Shown here: piece after piece, positions 46,102 to 55,249 of the stretch | How the letters are laid out: every line of letters starts with the position of its first letter | Numbering within the stretch: the stretch's first letter is position 1 | DNA from: an uncultured Lachnospiraceae bacterium | Lineage (GTDB): Bacteria > Bacillota > Clostridia > Lachnospirales > Lachnospiraceae | Assembly: GCA_910579935.1 (NCBI GenBank) | Contig: CAJTVQ010000011.1 | Coordinates: 33,549 to 97,548, forward strand | Direction: 5' to 3' | DNA: 64,000 bases | Translations under genes and position numbers: made by a program | The notes under the pieces: model-generated | The model's database searches: none | What the model saw: the letters and a program-made list of their open reading frames with translations, nothing else | What the model was told of the DNA's origin: nothing

Positions 46102-48069
46102 ATGGGTATGACGCAGATAAGGGAAAAAGTAGATGTATGTGTGGTAGGAGCAGGTCATGCCGGATGTGAAGCTGCACTTGCCTGTGCAAGAATGGGATTG
46201 GAAACAATTATATTTACCGTCAGTGTGGATAGTATTGCCTTGATGCCCTGCAATCCGAATGTAGGAGGTTCTTCCAAGGGACATTTGGTGAGAGAGGTGG
46301 ATGCGCTTGGCGGAGAAATGGGAAAGAATATAGATAAGACTTTTATTCAGTCTAAGATGCTGAATATTTCTAAAGGTCCTGCGGTACATTCTTTAAGGGC
46401 ACAGGCAGATAAGGCGGAATATTCCCGATCTATGAGGAAAGTTTTGGAAAATCAGGAACATTTAACGGTTAAGCAGGCGGAAGTATGTGAGCTATTGGCG
46501 GAAGATACAGAAAGCTTTGAAAATAAAACAGCAAAAAAAAAGATAACCGGAATAAAAACTTTCACGGGGGCGGTTTATGAATGCAAATCGGTAATTTTAT
46601 GTACAGGAACCTATTTAAGAGCAAGGTGTTTATGCGGTGAAGCGATTACCCACACAGGACCTAATGGTTTGCAGGCAGCAAACTACCTGACGGATTCTTT
46701 AAAAAATCTCGGAATAGAAATGAGGAGATTTAAGACAGGAACCCCTGCGAGGATGGATAAGAGAAGTCTGGATTTTTCAAAAATGGAGGAGCAGTTTGGT
46801 GATGAAAAAGTCGTTCCTTTTTCTTTTTCTACAAATCCGGAAGATGTGCAGATTGAGCAGGTATCTTGCTGGCTGACTTATACAAATGAGAAAACTCATG
46901 AAATCATACGTGGAAATTTGGACCGTTCACCCATTTATGCAGGTGTGATAGAGGGAACAGGTCCAAGATACTGCCCTTCTATTGAGGATAAAGTCGTAAA
47001 ATTTGCAGATAAAGAAAGACATCAGGTATTTATTGAACCGGAAGGACTGCATACAAATGAAATGTATGTGGGAGGAATGTCTTCGTCACTTCCGGAAGAT
47101 GTGCAGCTGGCCATGTATCGTACGGTTCCCGGATTGGAAAATTGTAAGATGGTAAGGAATGCTTATGCGATTGAATATGACTGCATTAATCCAAGACAAT
47201 TGTTTCCGACTTTGGAATTTAAGGAAATCAAAGGACTTTTCAGCGGCGGACAGTTTAATGGAAGCAGTGGTTATGAAGAGGCGGCGGCACAGGGATTGAT
47301 TGCAGGAATAAATGCGGCGCTTTCAATTCTTGGAAAAGAGCAGATGATAATAGACCGTTCAGAGGCATATATAGGGGTTCTGATTGACGATTTGGTAACA
47401 AAAGATAATTTTGAACCCTATCGGATGATGACTTCGAGGGCAGAATACCGGCTTTTACTTCGTCAGGATAATGCAGATCTGCGTCTTCGGGAAAAGGGTT
47501 ATCAGGCAGGACTTGTTCCAGAGGAAATTTATCAGGCGACTCTTAAAAAGAAGGCATTGATAGATGCGGAAGTGGAACGTTTAAAAAATTTATTAGTTGG
47601 CGCTTCTAAACATGTACAGGATTTTTTAATTTCAAAAGAGAGTTCTCCGTTAAAGACAGGTACAAATATGGCGGAATTAATGTGCCGGCCGGAATTATCT
47701 TATGGTTTGCTGGCAGAACTTGATAAAGATAGAAAACCTTTGCCGGAGGATGTGATTGAACAGGTAGAAATTGAAATTAAATATGAAGGATATATTGCGA
47801 GACAGTTGCGTCAGGTTCAGCAGTTTAAGAAGATGGAAAAGAAAAAAATTCCAAAGGAGCTGGATTATCGTGATATTCAGAGTCTGCGTTTGGAGGCAAG
47901 ACAGAAGCTTATTTCTTATAAACCGGTATCAGTCGGACAGGCGTCCAGAATATCAGGAGTATCTCCGGCTGATATTTCCGTATTACTTGTCTATTTGGAA
48001 CAGTATAATAATGGAAAGCAGCCAGATGGAAAAGGATGTCATCGGTTAGAAAGGAGTGATAAAATATAA
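46102..48069 (+). CDS. mnmG: tRNA uridine-5-carboxymethylaminomethyl(34) synthesis enzyme MnmG
   Basis: 655-residue FAD protein, partner of MnmE. The FAD-binding motif VVGAGHAGCEAALACARMG lies near the N-terminus. CNPNVGGSSKGHLVREVDAL and GLFSGGQFNGSSGYEEAAAQ are GidA signatures. The C-terminal helical domain ends near ISGVSPADISVLLVYLEQY, then about 20 extra residues make it a little longer than usual. rsmG begins on the base after its stop codon. Confidence 0.97.
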   Translation: MGMTQIREKVDVCVVGAGHAGCEAALACARMGLETIIFTVSVDSIALMPCNPNVGGSSKGHLVREVDALGGEMGKNIDKTFIQSKMLNISKGPAVHSLRAQADKAEYSRSMRKVLENQEHLTVKQAEVCELLAEDTESFENKTAKKKITGIKTFTGAVYECKSVILCTGTYLRARCLCGEAITHTGPNGLQAANYLTDSLKNLGIEMRRFKTGTPARMDKRSLDFSKMEEQFGDEKVVPFSFSTNPEDVQIEQVSCWLTYTNEKTHEIIRGNLDRSPIYAGVIEGTGPRYCPSIEDKVVKFADKERHQVFIEPEGLHTNEMYVGGMSSSLPEDVQLAMYRTVPGLENCKMVRNAYAIEYDCINPRQLFPTLEFKEIKGLFSGGQFNGSSGYEEAAAQGLIAGINAALSILGKEQMIIDRSEAYIGVLIDDLVTKDNFEPYRMMTSRAEYRLLLRQDNADLRLREKGYQAGLVPEEIYQATLKKKALIDAEVERLKNLLVGASKHVQDFLISKESSPLKTGTNMAELMCRPELSYGLLAELDKDRKPLPEDVIEQVEIEIKYEGYIARQLRQVQQFKKMEKKKIPKELDYRDIQSLRLEARQKLISYKPVSVGQASRISGVSPADISVLLVYLEQYNNGKQPDGKGCHRLERSDKI

Positions 48070-48819
48070 ATGGATATACATGAAAATTATGATACAGAAC
48101 AATTTAAAAATGATCTGAAAGAAATAGGAATTGTTTTGAATGAAAAACAGGTTTATCAGTTTGTAAAGTATTATGAAATATTGATGGAATGGAATTCTTT
48201 TATGAATCTTACGGCAATTACGGATCCAGATGAGGTATTTAAAAAACATTTTGTGGATAGTTTGTCTATTGTAAAAGCATATGATTTTTTAAGTGAATTA
48301 AAAAAAGAAAAAAGTCTGTGTATGATTGATGTCGGAACTGGCGCCGGTTTTCCAGGAATTCCCATAAAAATTGTTTTTCCTGATGTAAAAATTACTTTGT
48401 TGGATTCGCTGAATAAACGAATTAAGTTTTTAAATGAAGTGATTGAAAAACTGGATCTGAAGGACATAGATGCAGTTCATGGAAGGGCGGAAGATTATGC
48501 AAAACAGGGTCAGTTAAGGGAAAAGTATAATTTATCTGTTTCAAGGGCAGTTGCAAATCTTTCTACACTTTCAGAATACTGTATACCTTTTGTAAAATTG
48601 GGAGGTAAATTTATTTCTTATAAATCCGAAAAATTGATGGAAGAATTATCTTCTGCAAAAGAAGCAGTAACTGTCCTTGGCGGAAAGGTGGCGGGACAAG
48701 TGGATTATATGTTGCCCGGTTCAGATATTTACAGGAACCTGCTTATTATTGACAAAATAAAAGCCACACCAAAAAAATTTCCACGAAAAGCAGGGCTCCC
48801 ATCAAAAGAACCTATTTAA
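48070..48819 (+). CDS. rsmG: 16S rRNA (guanine(527)-N7)-methyltransferase RsmG
   Basis: 249 residues. RsmG methylates G527 of 16S rRNA. Its SAM-binding motif is MIDVGTGAGFPGIPIKIVFP, followed by LLDSLNKRIKFLNEV and VSRAVANLSTLSEYCIPFV. The ATG follows the mnmG stop directly, so it is translationally coupled. Its stop overlaps the stop of the convergent hydrolase gene by 3 bp. Confidence 0.96.
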   Translation: MDIHENYDTEQFKNDLKEIGIVLNEKQVYQFVKYYEILMEWNSFMNLTAITDPDEVFKKHFVDSLSIVKAYDFLSELKKEKSLCMIDVGTGAGFPGIPIKIVFPDVKITLLDSLNKRIKFLNEVIEKLDLKDIDAVHGRAEDYAKQGQLREKYNLSVSRAVANLSTLSEYCIPFVKLGGKFISYKSEKLMEELSSAKEAVTVLGGKVAGQVDYMLPGSDIYRNLLIIDKIKATPKKFPRKAGLPSKEPI

Positions 48820-49763
48820 AGTAAAAACATATTGATATAACTGATTATTTTTTCAGGAGCTTCCATATGGGGAAGATGTTTTGTATAAGGTATGAAGGCG
48901 GATTCTATCGCAGGATTATAGTATATATAATTTTCAATCGTAGTATGGATTTCTTTTTCTTCTTCCCCTCCTATCATATAGATACTGTGGTTGATTTCTT
49001 TTAAAGCATGTATGATATTTGTGTTGGTATATTTGGCTATATAACTTGCAAATACATATTTGGAACTATGGTCCGGTAAATGGGCAGATTCCAAATAGGA
49101 TAAAATGTCTTTTTCTTCTATATTAATAGGATTATAAAAATAATCCTGACGGAACGTGTATTCCATGGATGTCTTATTTGTCAGAAGATTGTATATAAAT
49201 GTACCGATGACAGGAGTTTCTAATATTATTTTGAGTAATTTAGTCTGTTTTGATGGAATCTGATTAAGTTCATATAAATTTTTCGGGTTGATACATATTA
49301 TTTTATTTATAACTTCCGGATCATTGTGACATGCCATGAAGGCTACCTGTATAGAGTCCCCTGTTGTAACAATATTTGTTTTTTTTCCGATGATATTCTT
49401 AATGAAATCTATGATTGATTGAACATAGAGATAGTTCGTATAGGTAATATTAGGTTTATCTGATAATCCATATCCAAGCAAGTCAATTGCATATACTTCA
49501 TGGTTAAGAGAAAGTTCATCGATGATTTTATGAAATTCATAGACAGAACTTCCGATTGTGAGATCATGCAGAAGGAGAAGGGGAGATCCATTTCCTTTTT
49601 TTATGTATCGTATTTTTCCGAAACGCCATTCATAATAATTGTTTTCATAAAATTTCAGGCAGTTTTTAATTGTGTATAATGAATAATTCATTCTGTTGAT
49701 AATATGTATAGCTGCTGTTGTAAGTCCGGATAAAATTATTAATGTTTTAATTTTATTTTTCAT
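48816..49763 (-). CDS. Alpha/beta hydrolase fold protein with altered nucleophile elbow
   Basis: 315 residues. A hydrophobic N-terminal segment (about 6-22) may anchor it at the membrane. The fold is seen in GSPLLLLHDLTIGSSVYEF (oxyanion region), VYAIDLLGYGLSDKP and a C-terminal His in KHLPHMEAPEKI. The nucleophile elbow reads TGDSIQ (Ser137), with Gln in place of the last Gly of GxSxG. Substrate is unknown. Start 49763 has GAGGA upstream. A TTG 33 bases earlier has no site. It is one of the few minus-strand genes right of oriC. The 49764-50008 gap before the divergent kinase gene is AT-rich and shows no certain site. Confidence 0.8.
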   Translation of the reverse strand: MKNKIKTLIILSGLTTAAIHIINRMNYSLYTIKNCLKFYENNYYEWRFGKIRYIKKGNGSPLLLLHDLTIGSSVYEFHKIIDELSLNHEVYAIDLLGYGLSDKPNITYTNYLYVQSIIDFIKNIIGKKTNIVTTGDSIQVAFMACHNDPEVINKIICINPKNLYELNQIPSKQTKLLKIILETPVIGTFIYNLLTNKTSMEYTFRQDYFYNPINIEEKDILSYLESAHLPDHSSKYVFASYIAKYTNTNIIHALKEINHSIYMIGGEEEKEIHTTIENYIYYNPAIESAFIPYTKHLPHMEAPEKIISYINMFLL

Positions 49764-50008
49764 ATTTTTCCTCAGTTGAAATTGTTTTTCTTTCAACCTT
49801 TTTACCTTTTTCTTTTTTTTAAGTTATTTATGTAACTATTATATAGGATAAAGAAGAAACATACAAATAAAAAAGAAAAATATCTTTTCAGATTTAAAAA
49901 TTTATTATATTATAATTATATATAAGGGATGGGTATAAAGTGTAATATAATAAGGAAAAGATTTAAGGAAAAATTTTTATTTATGCAGGAAATCGAAGGG
50001 GTAGAGTT

Positions 50009-50902
50009 ATGTTTGAAGAACTGTATGAGGGTCTAAAGAAAATTTATGAAGATTTCTTTTCTCAAAAAAATTTAATAGAAGAAAAGAAACAAAATTATTT
50101 AAATGATAATGATTATCAATATTATGAAATCAAAATAGAAGACTTAGATTATAAAATAAAAATTATTAGTTCTTTATTAAATGTATTTGAAAGACAGAAA
50201 TTTGCAAAAAAAGAAGAAAATAATTATTTATTTTCTGTAAATAGTGCAAGCATTAATCGTGGTTTACAGATTTTAGATATTCAGGAGAGGGAGAGGCAGC
50301 GTATCGCCAGGGATTTACATGATACTTCCTTACAAAATCTGACGCATATTATTCATAAGATCGAATTTAGTTCTATGTTTATAGATGAGGATCCGACAAA
50401 AGCAAAATTGGAACTTTCTTCTGTAAATAAAAATCTAAGGTCCGTGATCAAAGAAATTCGCAATACAATATTTGATCTTCGCCCTATGACATTTGATGAT
50501 TTAGGATTGAAGGAATCTTTTGAAAGATTAGCAGATCATTTAAGAGAGTCTTCTGATTTTGAAGTATTTTATAATATTGAAGAAATTAACTGTAATAATT
50601 CTTTGGTATTGATGACAATTTTTAGAATTATTGAAGAATGTACAAATAATGCAATTAAGCATTCCAACGGTTCTGTTGTTTTCTTTGAATTAAAAAAAAT
50701 TACTGAAAATACTTGTATAATAATAGTGGCTGACAATGGAAAAAGTTTTGATGCAGAAAAAGTTTTATCTGAAAAGCAGAGACATTTTGGTCTTAATATT
50801 TTAAGGGAAAGAGTAGAACTTTTATGTGGAACCATAGAAATTGATTCGAAACCTGATAAGGGAACAGTTATTAAAATTATTATTCCATTATTGGAAAAAT
50901 AG
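50009..50902 (+). CDS. DegS/NarX-type soluble sensor histidine kinase
   Basis: 297 residues, no membrane segment, so it should sense a cytoplasmic signal as DegS does. The N-terminal ~85 residues are a charged coiled coil. HisKA_3 phospho-acceptor is His104 in RQRIARDLHDTSLQNL. The HATPase domain has RIIEECTNNAIKHSNG and VADNGKSFD, ending GLNILRERVELLCGTIEI. It pairs with the regulator 12 bp downstream. The target genes are unknown. Confidence 0.92.
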   Translation: MFEELYEGLKKIYEDFFSQKNLIEEKKQNYLNDNDYQYYEIKIEDLDYKIKIISSLLNVFERQKFAKKEENNYLFSVNSASINRGLQILDIQERERQRIARDLHDTSLQNLTHIIHKIEFSSMFIDEDPTKAKLELSSVNKNLRSVIKEIRNTIFDLRPMTFDDLGLKESFERLADHLRESSDFEVFYNIEEINCNNSLVLMTIFRIIEECTNNAIKHSNGSVVFFELKKITENTCIIIVADNGKSFDAEKVLSEKQRHFGLNILRERVELLCGTIEIDSKPDKGTVIKIIIPLLEK

Positions 50903-50914
50903 GAGATATTATAT

Positions 50915-51559
50915 ATGTGTATTAAAGTTATGATATCGGATGACCATGTTTTGATGAGAGAAGGAATACGTCAGCTTCTGGAATTTGATGGAAGTATAAA
51001 AGTGATTGCTGAAGCTGCAGATGGAATTGAATGTTTAGAAAAGTTAGAGATAGTGAAACCGGATGTCCTATTGTTAGATATAAACATGCCTAGGAAGAAT
51101 GGAATTGAAGTATTAGATGATATAAGAAAAAATAATTTGGATATAAAAGTCCTGATACTTACTGTTCATAATGAAGTGGAATATTTATTAAAGGCAGTTG
51201 ATATTGGTGTAGAAGGATATATTTTAAAAGAATCCGAATCTGCTGAGCTAAAAAAAGCTATTAATAATATTGTCAATGGAGAAAATTATATTCAGCCAAG
51301 TTTGATACCTACATTAAACAGCAGATTGGTAAATAGGGATATTGATAAAGTGAAAATAGATTCTTTAACTAAGAGAGAAAAGGAAGTATTGATTAATGTA
51401 GCGAATGGAATGTTTAATAAAGAAATTGCTCTTAGTTTAAATATTAGTGAAAGAACAGTAAAAAATCATATTTCTAATATATTTAAGAAGATTGATGTAA
51501 ATGACAGAACACAGGCAGCTGTATTTGCAATTAAGAATAATTTGATTAAATTGTTTTGA
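50915..51559 (+). CDS. NarL/FixJ-family response regulator (DegU-like)
   Basis: 214 residues. The receiver domain has MISDDHVLMREGIRQLLEF, phospho-acceptor Asp55 in VLLLDINMP and the conserved Lys in EGYILKESESAE. The LuxR-type helix-turn-helix at about 148-205 has LTKREKEVLINVANGMFNKE and ISERTVKNHISNIFKKI. Cognate of the kinase just upstream. The first parS site lies 14 bp beyond its stop. Confidence 0.94.
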   Translation: MCIKVMISDDHVLMREGIRQLLEFDGSIKVIAEAADGIECLEKLEIVKPDVLLLDINMPRKNGIEVLDDIRKNNLDIKVLILTVHNEVEYLLKAVDIGVEGYILKESESAELKKAINNIVNGENYIQPSLIPTLNSRLVNRDIDKVKIDSLTKREKEVLINVANGMFNKEIALSLNISERTVKNHISNIFKKIDVNDRTQAAVFAIKNNLIKLF

Positions 51560-51573
51560 ATTCATAAAATGAA

Positions 51574-51589
51574 TGTTTCACGTGAAACA
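51574..51589. other. parS: parS centromere site 1
   Basis: TGTTTCACGTGAAACA, a perfect 16-bp match to the conserved ParB-binding palindrome. It is about 10 kb from oriC. Confidence 0.97.
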
Positions 51590-51621
51590 TTCATTTTTGT
51601 ATTTAAATAAATACAAGATAA

Positions 51622-51637
51622 TGTTTCACGTGAAACA
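51622..51637. other. parS: parS centromere site 2
   Basis: Second exact TGTTTCACGTGAAACA, 48 bp after the first and upstream of soj, so ParB spreading from here may also affect parAB transcription. Confidence 0.97.
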
Positions 51638-51663
51638 AAAAATCTAGATATTGTAATTTATGT

Positions 51664-51703
51664 CGTGAAACATTTTAAGACGACTAAAAAAAAGTGTGAA
51701 ACA
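51664..51703. other. Two parS half-sites
   Basis: CGTGAAACA at 51664-51672 and GTGAAACA at 51696-51703 match the right half of parS without a matching left half. They are in the same orientation, 32 bp apart, in the soj leader. Confidence 0.5.
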
Positions 51704-51839
51704 TTTAAAAAACAAGAAAAATCTATTAATTAGTCTAAATAAATATAGATAATAATAGAAATAAGTGATATAATTTTTTTTAGTGACTAATATCACTTGA
51801 CTTTTATGATCAAGTGTAAAAACGAAAGGTGAATAAAAA

Positions 51840-52598
51840 ATGGGAAGAACAATTGCAATAGCAAACCAAAAGGGTGGTGTAGGTAAAACCACAACTGCTA
51901 TTAATTTATCTGCATCATTAGCAGCAAAAGGAAAGAAGGTATTAGTTATAGACACAGATCCTCAGGGCAACACTACCAGCGGATATGGAATTGAAAAAAA
52001 TGATTTAGAAAATACAATTTATGAATTAATTTTGGGAGAATGTTCTATACAGGAATGCATAATAAAAGATGTAATCCAAGGTGTATCGTTGATTCCTTCT
52101 AATGTAAATCTAGCAGCAACAGAAATAGAATTAATTGGTGTGGACAAGAAAGAATTTATTCTTCGAAATGAAGTAGATTGGATAAAAGACCAATATGATT
52201 TTATTGTTATCGATTGTCCTCCTTCACTTAACATGTTGACAATTAATTCTATGACAACTGCTGATTCTGTATTAGTACCTATTCAATGTGAATATTATGC
52301 GTTGGAAGGGTTAAGTCAGTTAATACATACAGTTAATTTAGTAAAAGAAAGATTGAATCCTGATTTAGAAATGGAAGGAATCGTATTTACAATGTATGAT
52401 TCAAGGACAAATCTTTCAACACAGGTTGTAGAAAATGTTAAAAGTCATTTGAATCAAAATATATATAAGACTATGATTCCTAGAAATATTCGTTTAGCGG
52501 AAGCACCCAGTTATGGTATGCCTATTAATAAATATGATCCGAAGTCAGCCGGAGCAGAAGCATATATGATGTTAGCAGAAGAAATAATTAACAGATAA
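51840..52598 (+). CDS. parA: Chromosome partitioning ATPase ParA/Soj
   Basis: 252 residues. The deviant Walker A KGGVGKTTTAINLSASLA is at about residues 11-28, with DTDPQGNTTSGYG and VIDCPPSLNMLTINSM following. Soj moves with ATP on the nucleoid and controls DnaA in Bacillus. GAAAGGTG lies before the ATG. A CACTTGA/TCAAGTG inverted repeat (51794-51816) precedes it. parB starts 35 bp downstream. Confidence 0.97.
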   Translation: MGRTIAIANQKGGVGKTTTAINLSASLAAKGKKVLVIDTDPQGNTTSGYGIEKNDLENTIYELILGECSIQECIIKDVIQGVSLIPSNVNLAATEIELIGVDKKEFILRNEVDWIKDQYDFIVIDCPPSLNMLTINSMTTADSVLVPIQCEYYALEGLSQLIHTVNLVKERLNPDLEMEGIVFTMYDSRTNLSTQVVENVKSHLNQNIYKTMIPRNIRLAEAPSYGMPINKYDPKSAGAEAYMMLAEEIINR

Positions 52599-52633
52599 GT
52601 AATGAAAAAGCAAGAGAAAGGATGTATTAAAAT

Positions 52634-53539
52634 ATGGCTGTCAGAGGCAGGGGATTAGGTAAAGGATTGGATTCATTAATTCCAAATACGGTCGGAACAA
52701 ATGAATCAAAAAATAATGTAAGTTCAAAAGATGAAAATAATGAAAAAGAAAAAAGCTCCGAAACTATGGTTAAAATAACGATGGTAGAACCAAACAGGGA
52801 ACAGCCAAGAAAAAATTTTGATGAAGATTCTTTGTTGGAATTAGCGGAATCTATAAAACAGTTTGGATTGCTGCAGCCTATTTTGGTTCAGGATCGGAAA
52901 ACATATTATGAAATAATTGCAGGTGAGAGAAGATGGCGTGCTGCCAAGATGGCCGGATTGAAAGAAGTTCCGGTCATCATAAAAGATTTAACAGATCAGG
53001 AAATAGTTGAAATTTCATTAATTGAAAATATCCAGCGGGAAGATTTAAATCCGATAGAAGAAGCTCTTGCTTATAAAAGGCTTTTGACAGAATTTAATTT
53101 GAAACAAGATGAAGTGGCGGAAAGAGTATCAAAGAGCCGGACCGCAGTTACGAATTCCATGAGATTACTAAAATTATGTGATGAAGTGCAGCAGATGATA
53201 ATTGATGATATGATTTCTACCGGTCATGCCCGTGCTCTTATTTCCATTGAAGACCCGGAACAGCAATATACTATCGCACAAAAAATATTTGATGAAAAGT
53301 TAAGTGTGCGTGATGTAGAAAAGCTGATGAAAAATATAAATACACCTCCTAAAACTAAAAAGACAGTTCAAACAAATAAAGCATTAGAAGTAATATATCA
53401 GGATATGGAGGAAAAACTGAAACAGGCATTAGGAACAAAAGTCATAATTTCCTCCAAGGGAGAAGGAAGCGGAAAACTTGAAATAGAATTTTATAATCAT
53501 GATGACTTAGAGAAAATAACAGATAAACTTACACACTGA
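52634..53539 (+). CDS. parB: Chromosome partitioning protein ParB/Spo0J
   Basis: 301 residues. The N-terminal CTP-binding domain has EPNREQPRKNFDEDSL, then IIAGERRWRAAKMAGL (the GERRxRA box) and SLIENIQREDLNPIEEA. The central helix-turn-helix (DEVAERVSKSRTAVTNSMRL) reads parS. The C-terminal dimerisation part is near the end. CTP-dependent clamp spreading from parS organises the origin region. Two cognate sites are upstream in this window. Confidence 0.97.
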   Translation: MAVRGRGLGKGLDSLIPNTVGTNESKNNVSSKDENNEKEKSSETMVKITMVEPNREQPRKNFDEDSLLELAESIKQFGLLQPILVQDRKTYYEIIAGERRWRAAKMAGLKEVPVIIKDLTDQEIVEISLIENIQREDLNPIEEALAYKRLLTEFNLKQDEVAERVSKSRTAVTNSMRLLKLCDEVQQMIIDDMISTGHARALISIEDPEQQYTIAQKIFDEKLSVRDVEKLMKNINTPPKTKKTVQTNKALEVIYQDMEEKLKQALGTKVIISSKGEGSGKLEIEFYNHDDLEKITDKLTH

Positions 53540-53568
53540 TAACTGGTCAATTACTTTAGGAGGAAAAC

Positions 53569-54084
53569 GTGAATAGTGAAATATTAAATTACATTGGATT
53601 AGGTAATCTGGATGTTGGATATATTTTAATTGGATTGTCAGTATTGATTATGATTTTGATCATTTTGGTAATTATACAGATTGTAAATACTTCAAAATTG
53701 AAGAAAAAGTATATGAAGTTTATGCAGGGAAAAGATGCAAAAAGCTTGGAAATGGATATTATAGGTTTATATGAAGATAATAAGTTTATTAAAACTTCCA
53801 TGGAAAAGAATAAAAAAGATATAAAGAATCTGTACAAGAAATTAGAATCTGCATTCCAAAAAATGGGTATAGTAAAATATGATGCATTCAGGGAAATGGG
53901 AGGACAGTTAAGTTTCAGTCTTGTTCTTTTAGATGAAAATGATAATGGGTTTATACTGAATTCTGTCCATAGTACGGAAGGTTGTTATTCCTATACAAAA
54001 GAGATAGAAAACGGACAGTGCAGTATTACTTTGGGAGAAGAAGAAAAACAGGCACTAGATATTGCAATGGGTATTAATGGATAG
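53569..54084 (+). CDS. DUF4446 family membrane protein
   Basis: 171 residues, GTG start with AGGAGG 8 bp upstream. One membrane helix at about 17-40 (VGYILIGLSVLIMILIILVI), a coiled-coil segment to about 97, then the conserved DUF4446 block KYDAFREMGGQLSFSLVLLD and NDNGFILNSVHSTEGCYSY. It follows parB in many Clostridia. The function is unknown. Confidence 0.85.
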   Translation: MNSEILNYIGLGNLDVGYILIGLSVLIMILIILVIIQIVNTSKLKKKYMKFMQGKDAKSLEMDIIGLYEDNKFIKTSMEKNKKDIKNLYKKLESAFQKMGIVKYDAFREMGGQLSFSLVLLDENDNGFILNSVHSTEGCYSYTKEIENGQCSITLGEEEKQALDIAMGING

Positions 54085-54159
54085 TGCCGACCCATGAATT
54101 CCAATTATAAATAGTGATAGAGGAAAGCATCTATAGAAATAGATAAATGTGGGGGTAAT

Positions 54160-55212
54160 ATGAAAGTATGTAAAATAGATGACTTACATGGAGGAGAAAT
54201 ACTTGCCAAAACCATTATGACTCCCGAATATAAAATGCTGCTTTTAGATGGAACAATATTAAAGCGGGAATATATTGAGAAGCTGAAAGAATTTGGAGTT
54301 GTACAGGTATATATTAAAGAAGAAATTGATACACAGAAAAATATACTGAAGATAGAATTGGAAGAGGAGGTAAAAGAAAAGGTAAGAAATGTTTTGGAAA
54401 AACACATTTATAATAAAAGCGGAGATTTAATTGAATTGTGCAATACAGCCGATAATATTATTAGTAGTCTCTTAGAAGAGGAGGAAGTAGCTGAAAAAAT
54501 TTATGATATAAAGGAAAGTGAAAATGATATTTATGAACATTCAATTACAGTATGTTCCTTATCTATTATAACTGCCCTGAAGATGAAACTTTCATATGAA
54601 AGAATACACGATATAGGTGTGGCTTGTTTATTGCATGATTTAGGTATAAGATATATTACCGTAAATTATAAAAACAGAGATATAAACAGTATGACGGAGG
54701 TGAAAGCTTCGGAATATAAAAAACATCCTATTTATGCATACTCTGTTTTAAAAAATGAATCATGGATATCTGAACTGAGTAAAAGCATAATATTATTTCA
54801 TCATGAATGTATAAATGGTTCCGGTTATCCATTAAAGTCTGTGGACATTCCTTTAGAAGCAAGAATAGTCGCTGTCTGCGAAAAATTTGATGAATTAATT
54901 TGTGGCATAGGAAATGAAAAAATAAAAGTACATGAAGCTATTGAACATTTAAAGAAGTTTCGTAATATACTATACGATCAGGCAGTAGTAGATGTATTTC
55001 TTGAATTCACAGCAGTTTATCCGGTTGGTACTTACGTAAGGACAAATGAAGGAGAAATAGGTGTAATTTTAAAACAGAATAAAAAGTATGCGGACAAGCC
55101 TGTCATAAAAATTATTTTAGATGAAAAAGGGGACAGAGTCTTACAGGAACTTGTCCGGAATTTATTAACAGAAGAAGTTTATATTACAGAAGTAGTAGAG
55201 ATGATTCAATAA
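54160..55212 (+). CDS. HD-GYP domain protein, putative cyclic-di-nucleotide phosphodiesterase
   Basis: 350 residues. The N-terminal ~70 residues (ILAKTIMTPEYKMLLLDGTI) resemble the domain that precedes HD-GYP in Firmicutes proteins. The HD pair is in LLHDLGIRYI (about 158-167). HHECINGSGYP lies near 213-224, followed by ARIVAVCEKFDELI, so the metal ligands and GYP motif are present and hydrolysis of cyclic di-GMP is plausible. No receiver domain. It lies between DUF4446 and serS. With the GGDEF protein at 28 kb it points to cyclic-di-GMP signalling. Confidence 0.85.
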   Translation: MKVCKIDDLHGGEILAKTIMTPEYKMLLLDGTILKREYIEKLKEFGVVQVYIKEEIDTQKNILKIELEEEVKEKVRNVLEKHIYNKSGDLIELCNTADNIISSLLEEEEVAEKIYDIKESENDIYEHSITVCSLSIITALKMKLSYERIHDIGVACLLHDLGIRYITVNYKNRDINSMTEVKASEYKKHPIYAYSVLKNESWISELSKSIILFHHECINGSGYPLKSVDIPLEARIVAVCEKFDELICGIGNEKIKVHEAIEHLKKFRNILYDQAVVDVFLEFTAVYPVGTYVRTNEGEIGVILKQNKKYADKPVIKIILDEKGDRVLQELVRNLLTEEVYITEVVEMIQ

Positions 55213-55249
55213 CTAAAATATTTTAAACAACAAAAAAAGGAGCATGATT

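Noticed and set aside
55213..55249. T-box leader for serS
   Set aside because: Only 37 bp lie between the previous stop and the start, without an antiterminator or specifier loop.
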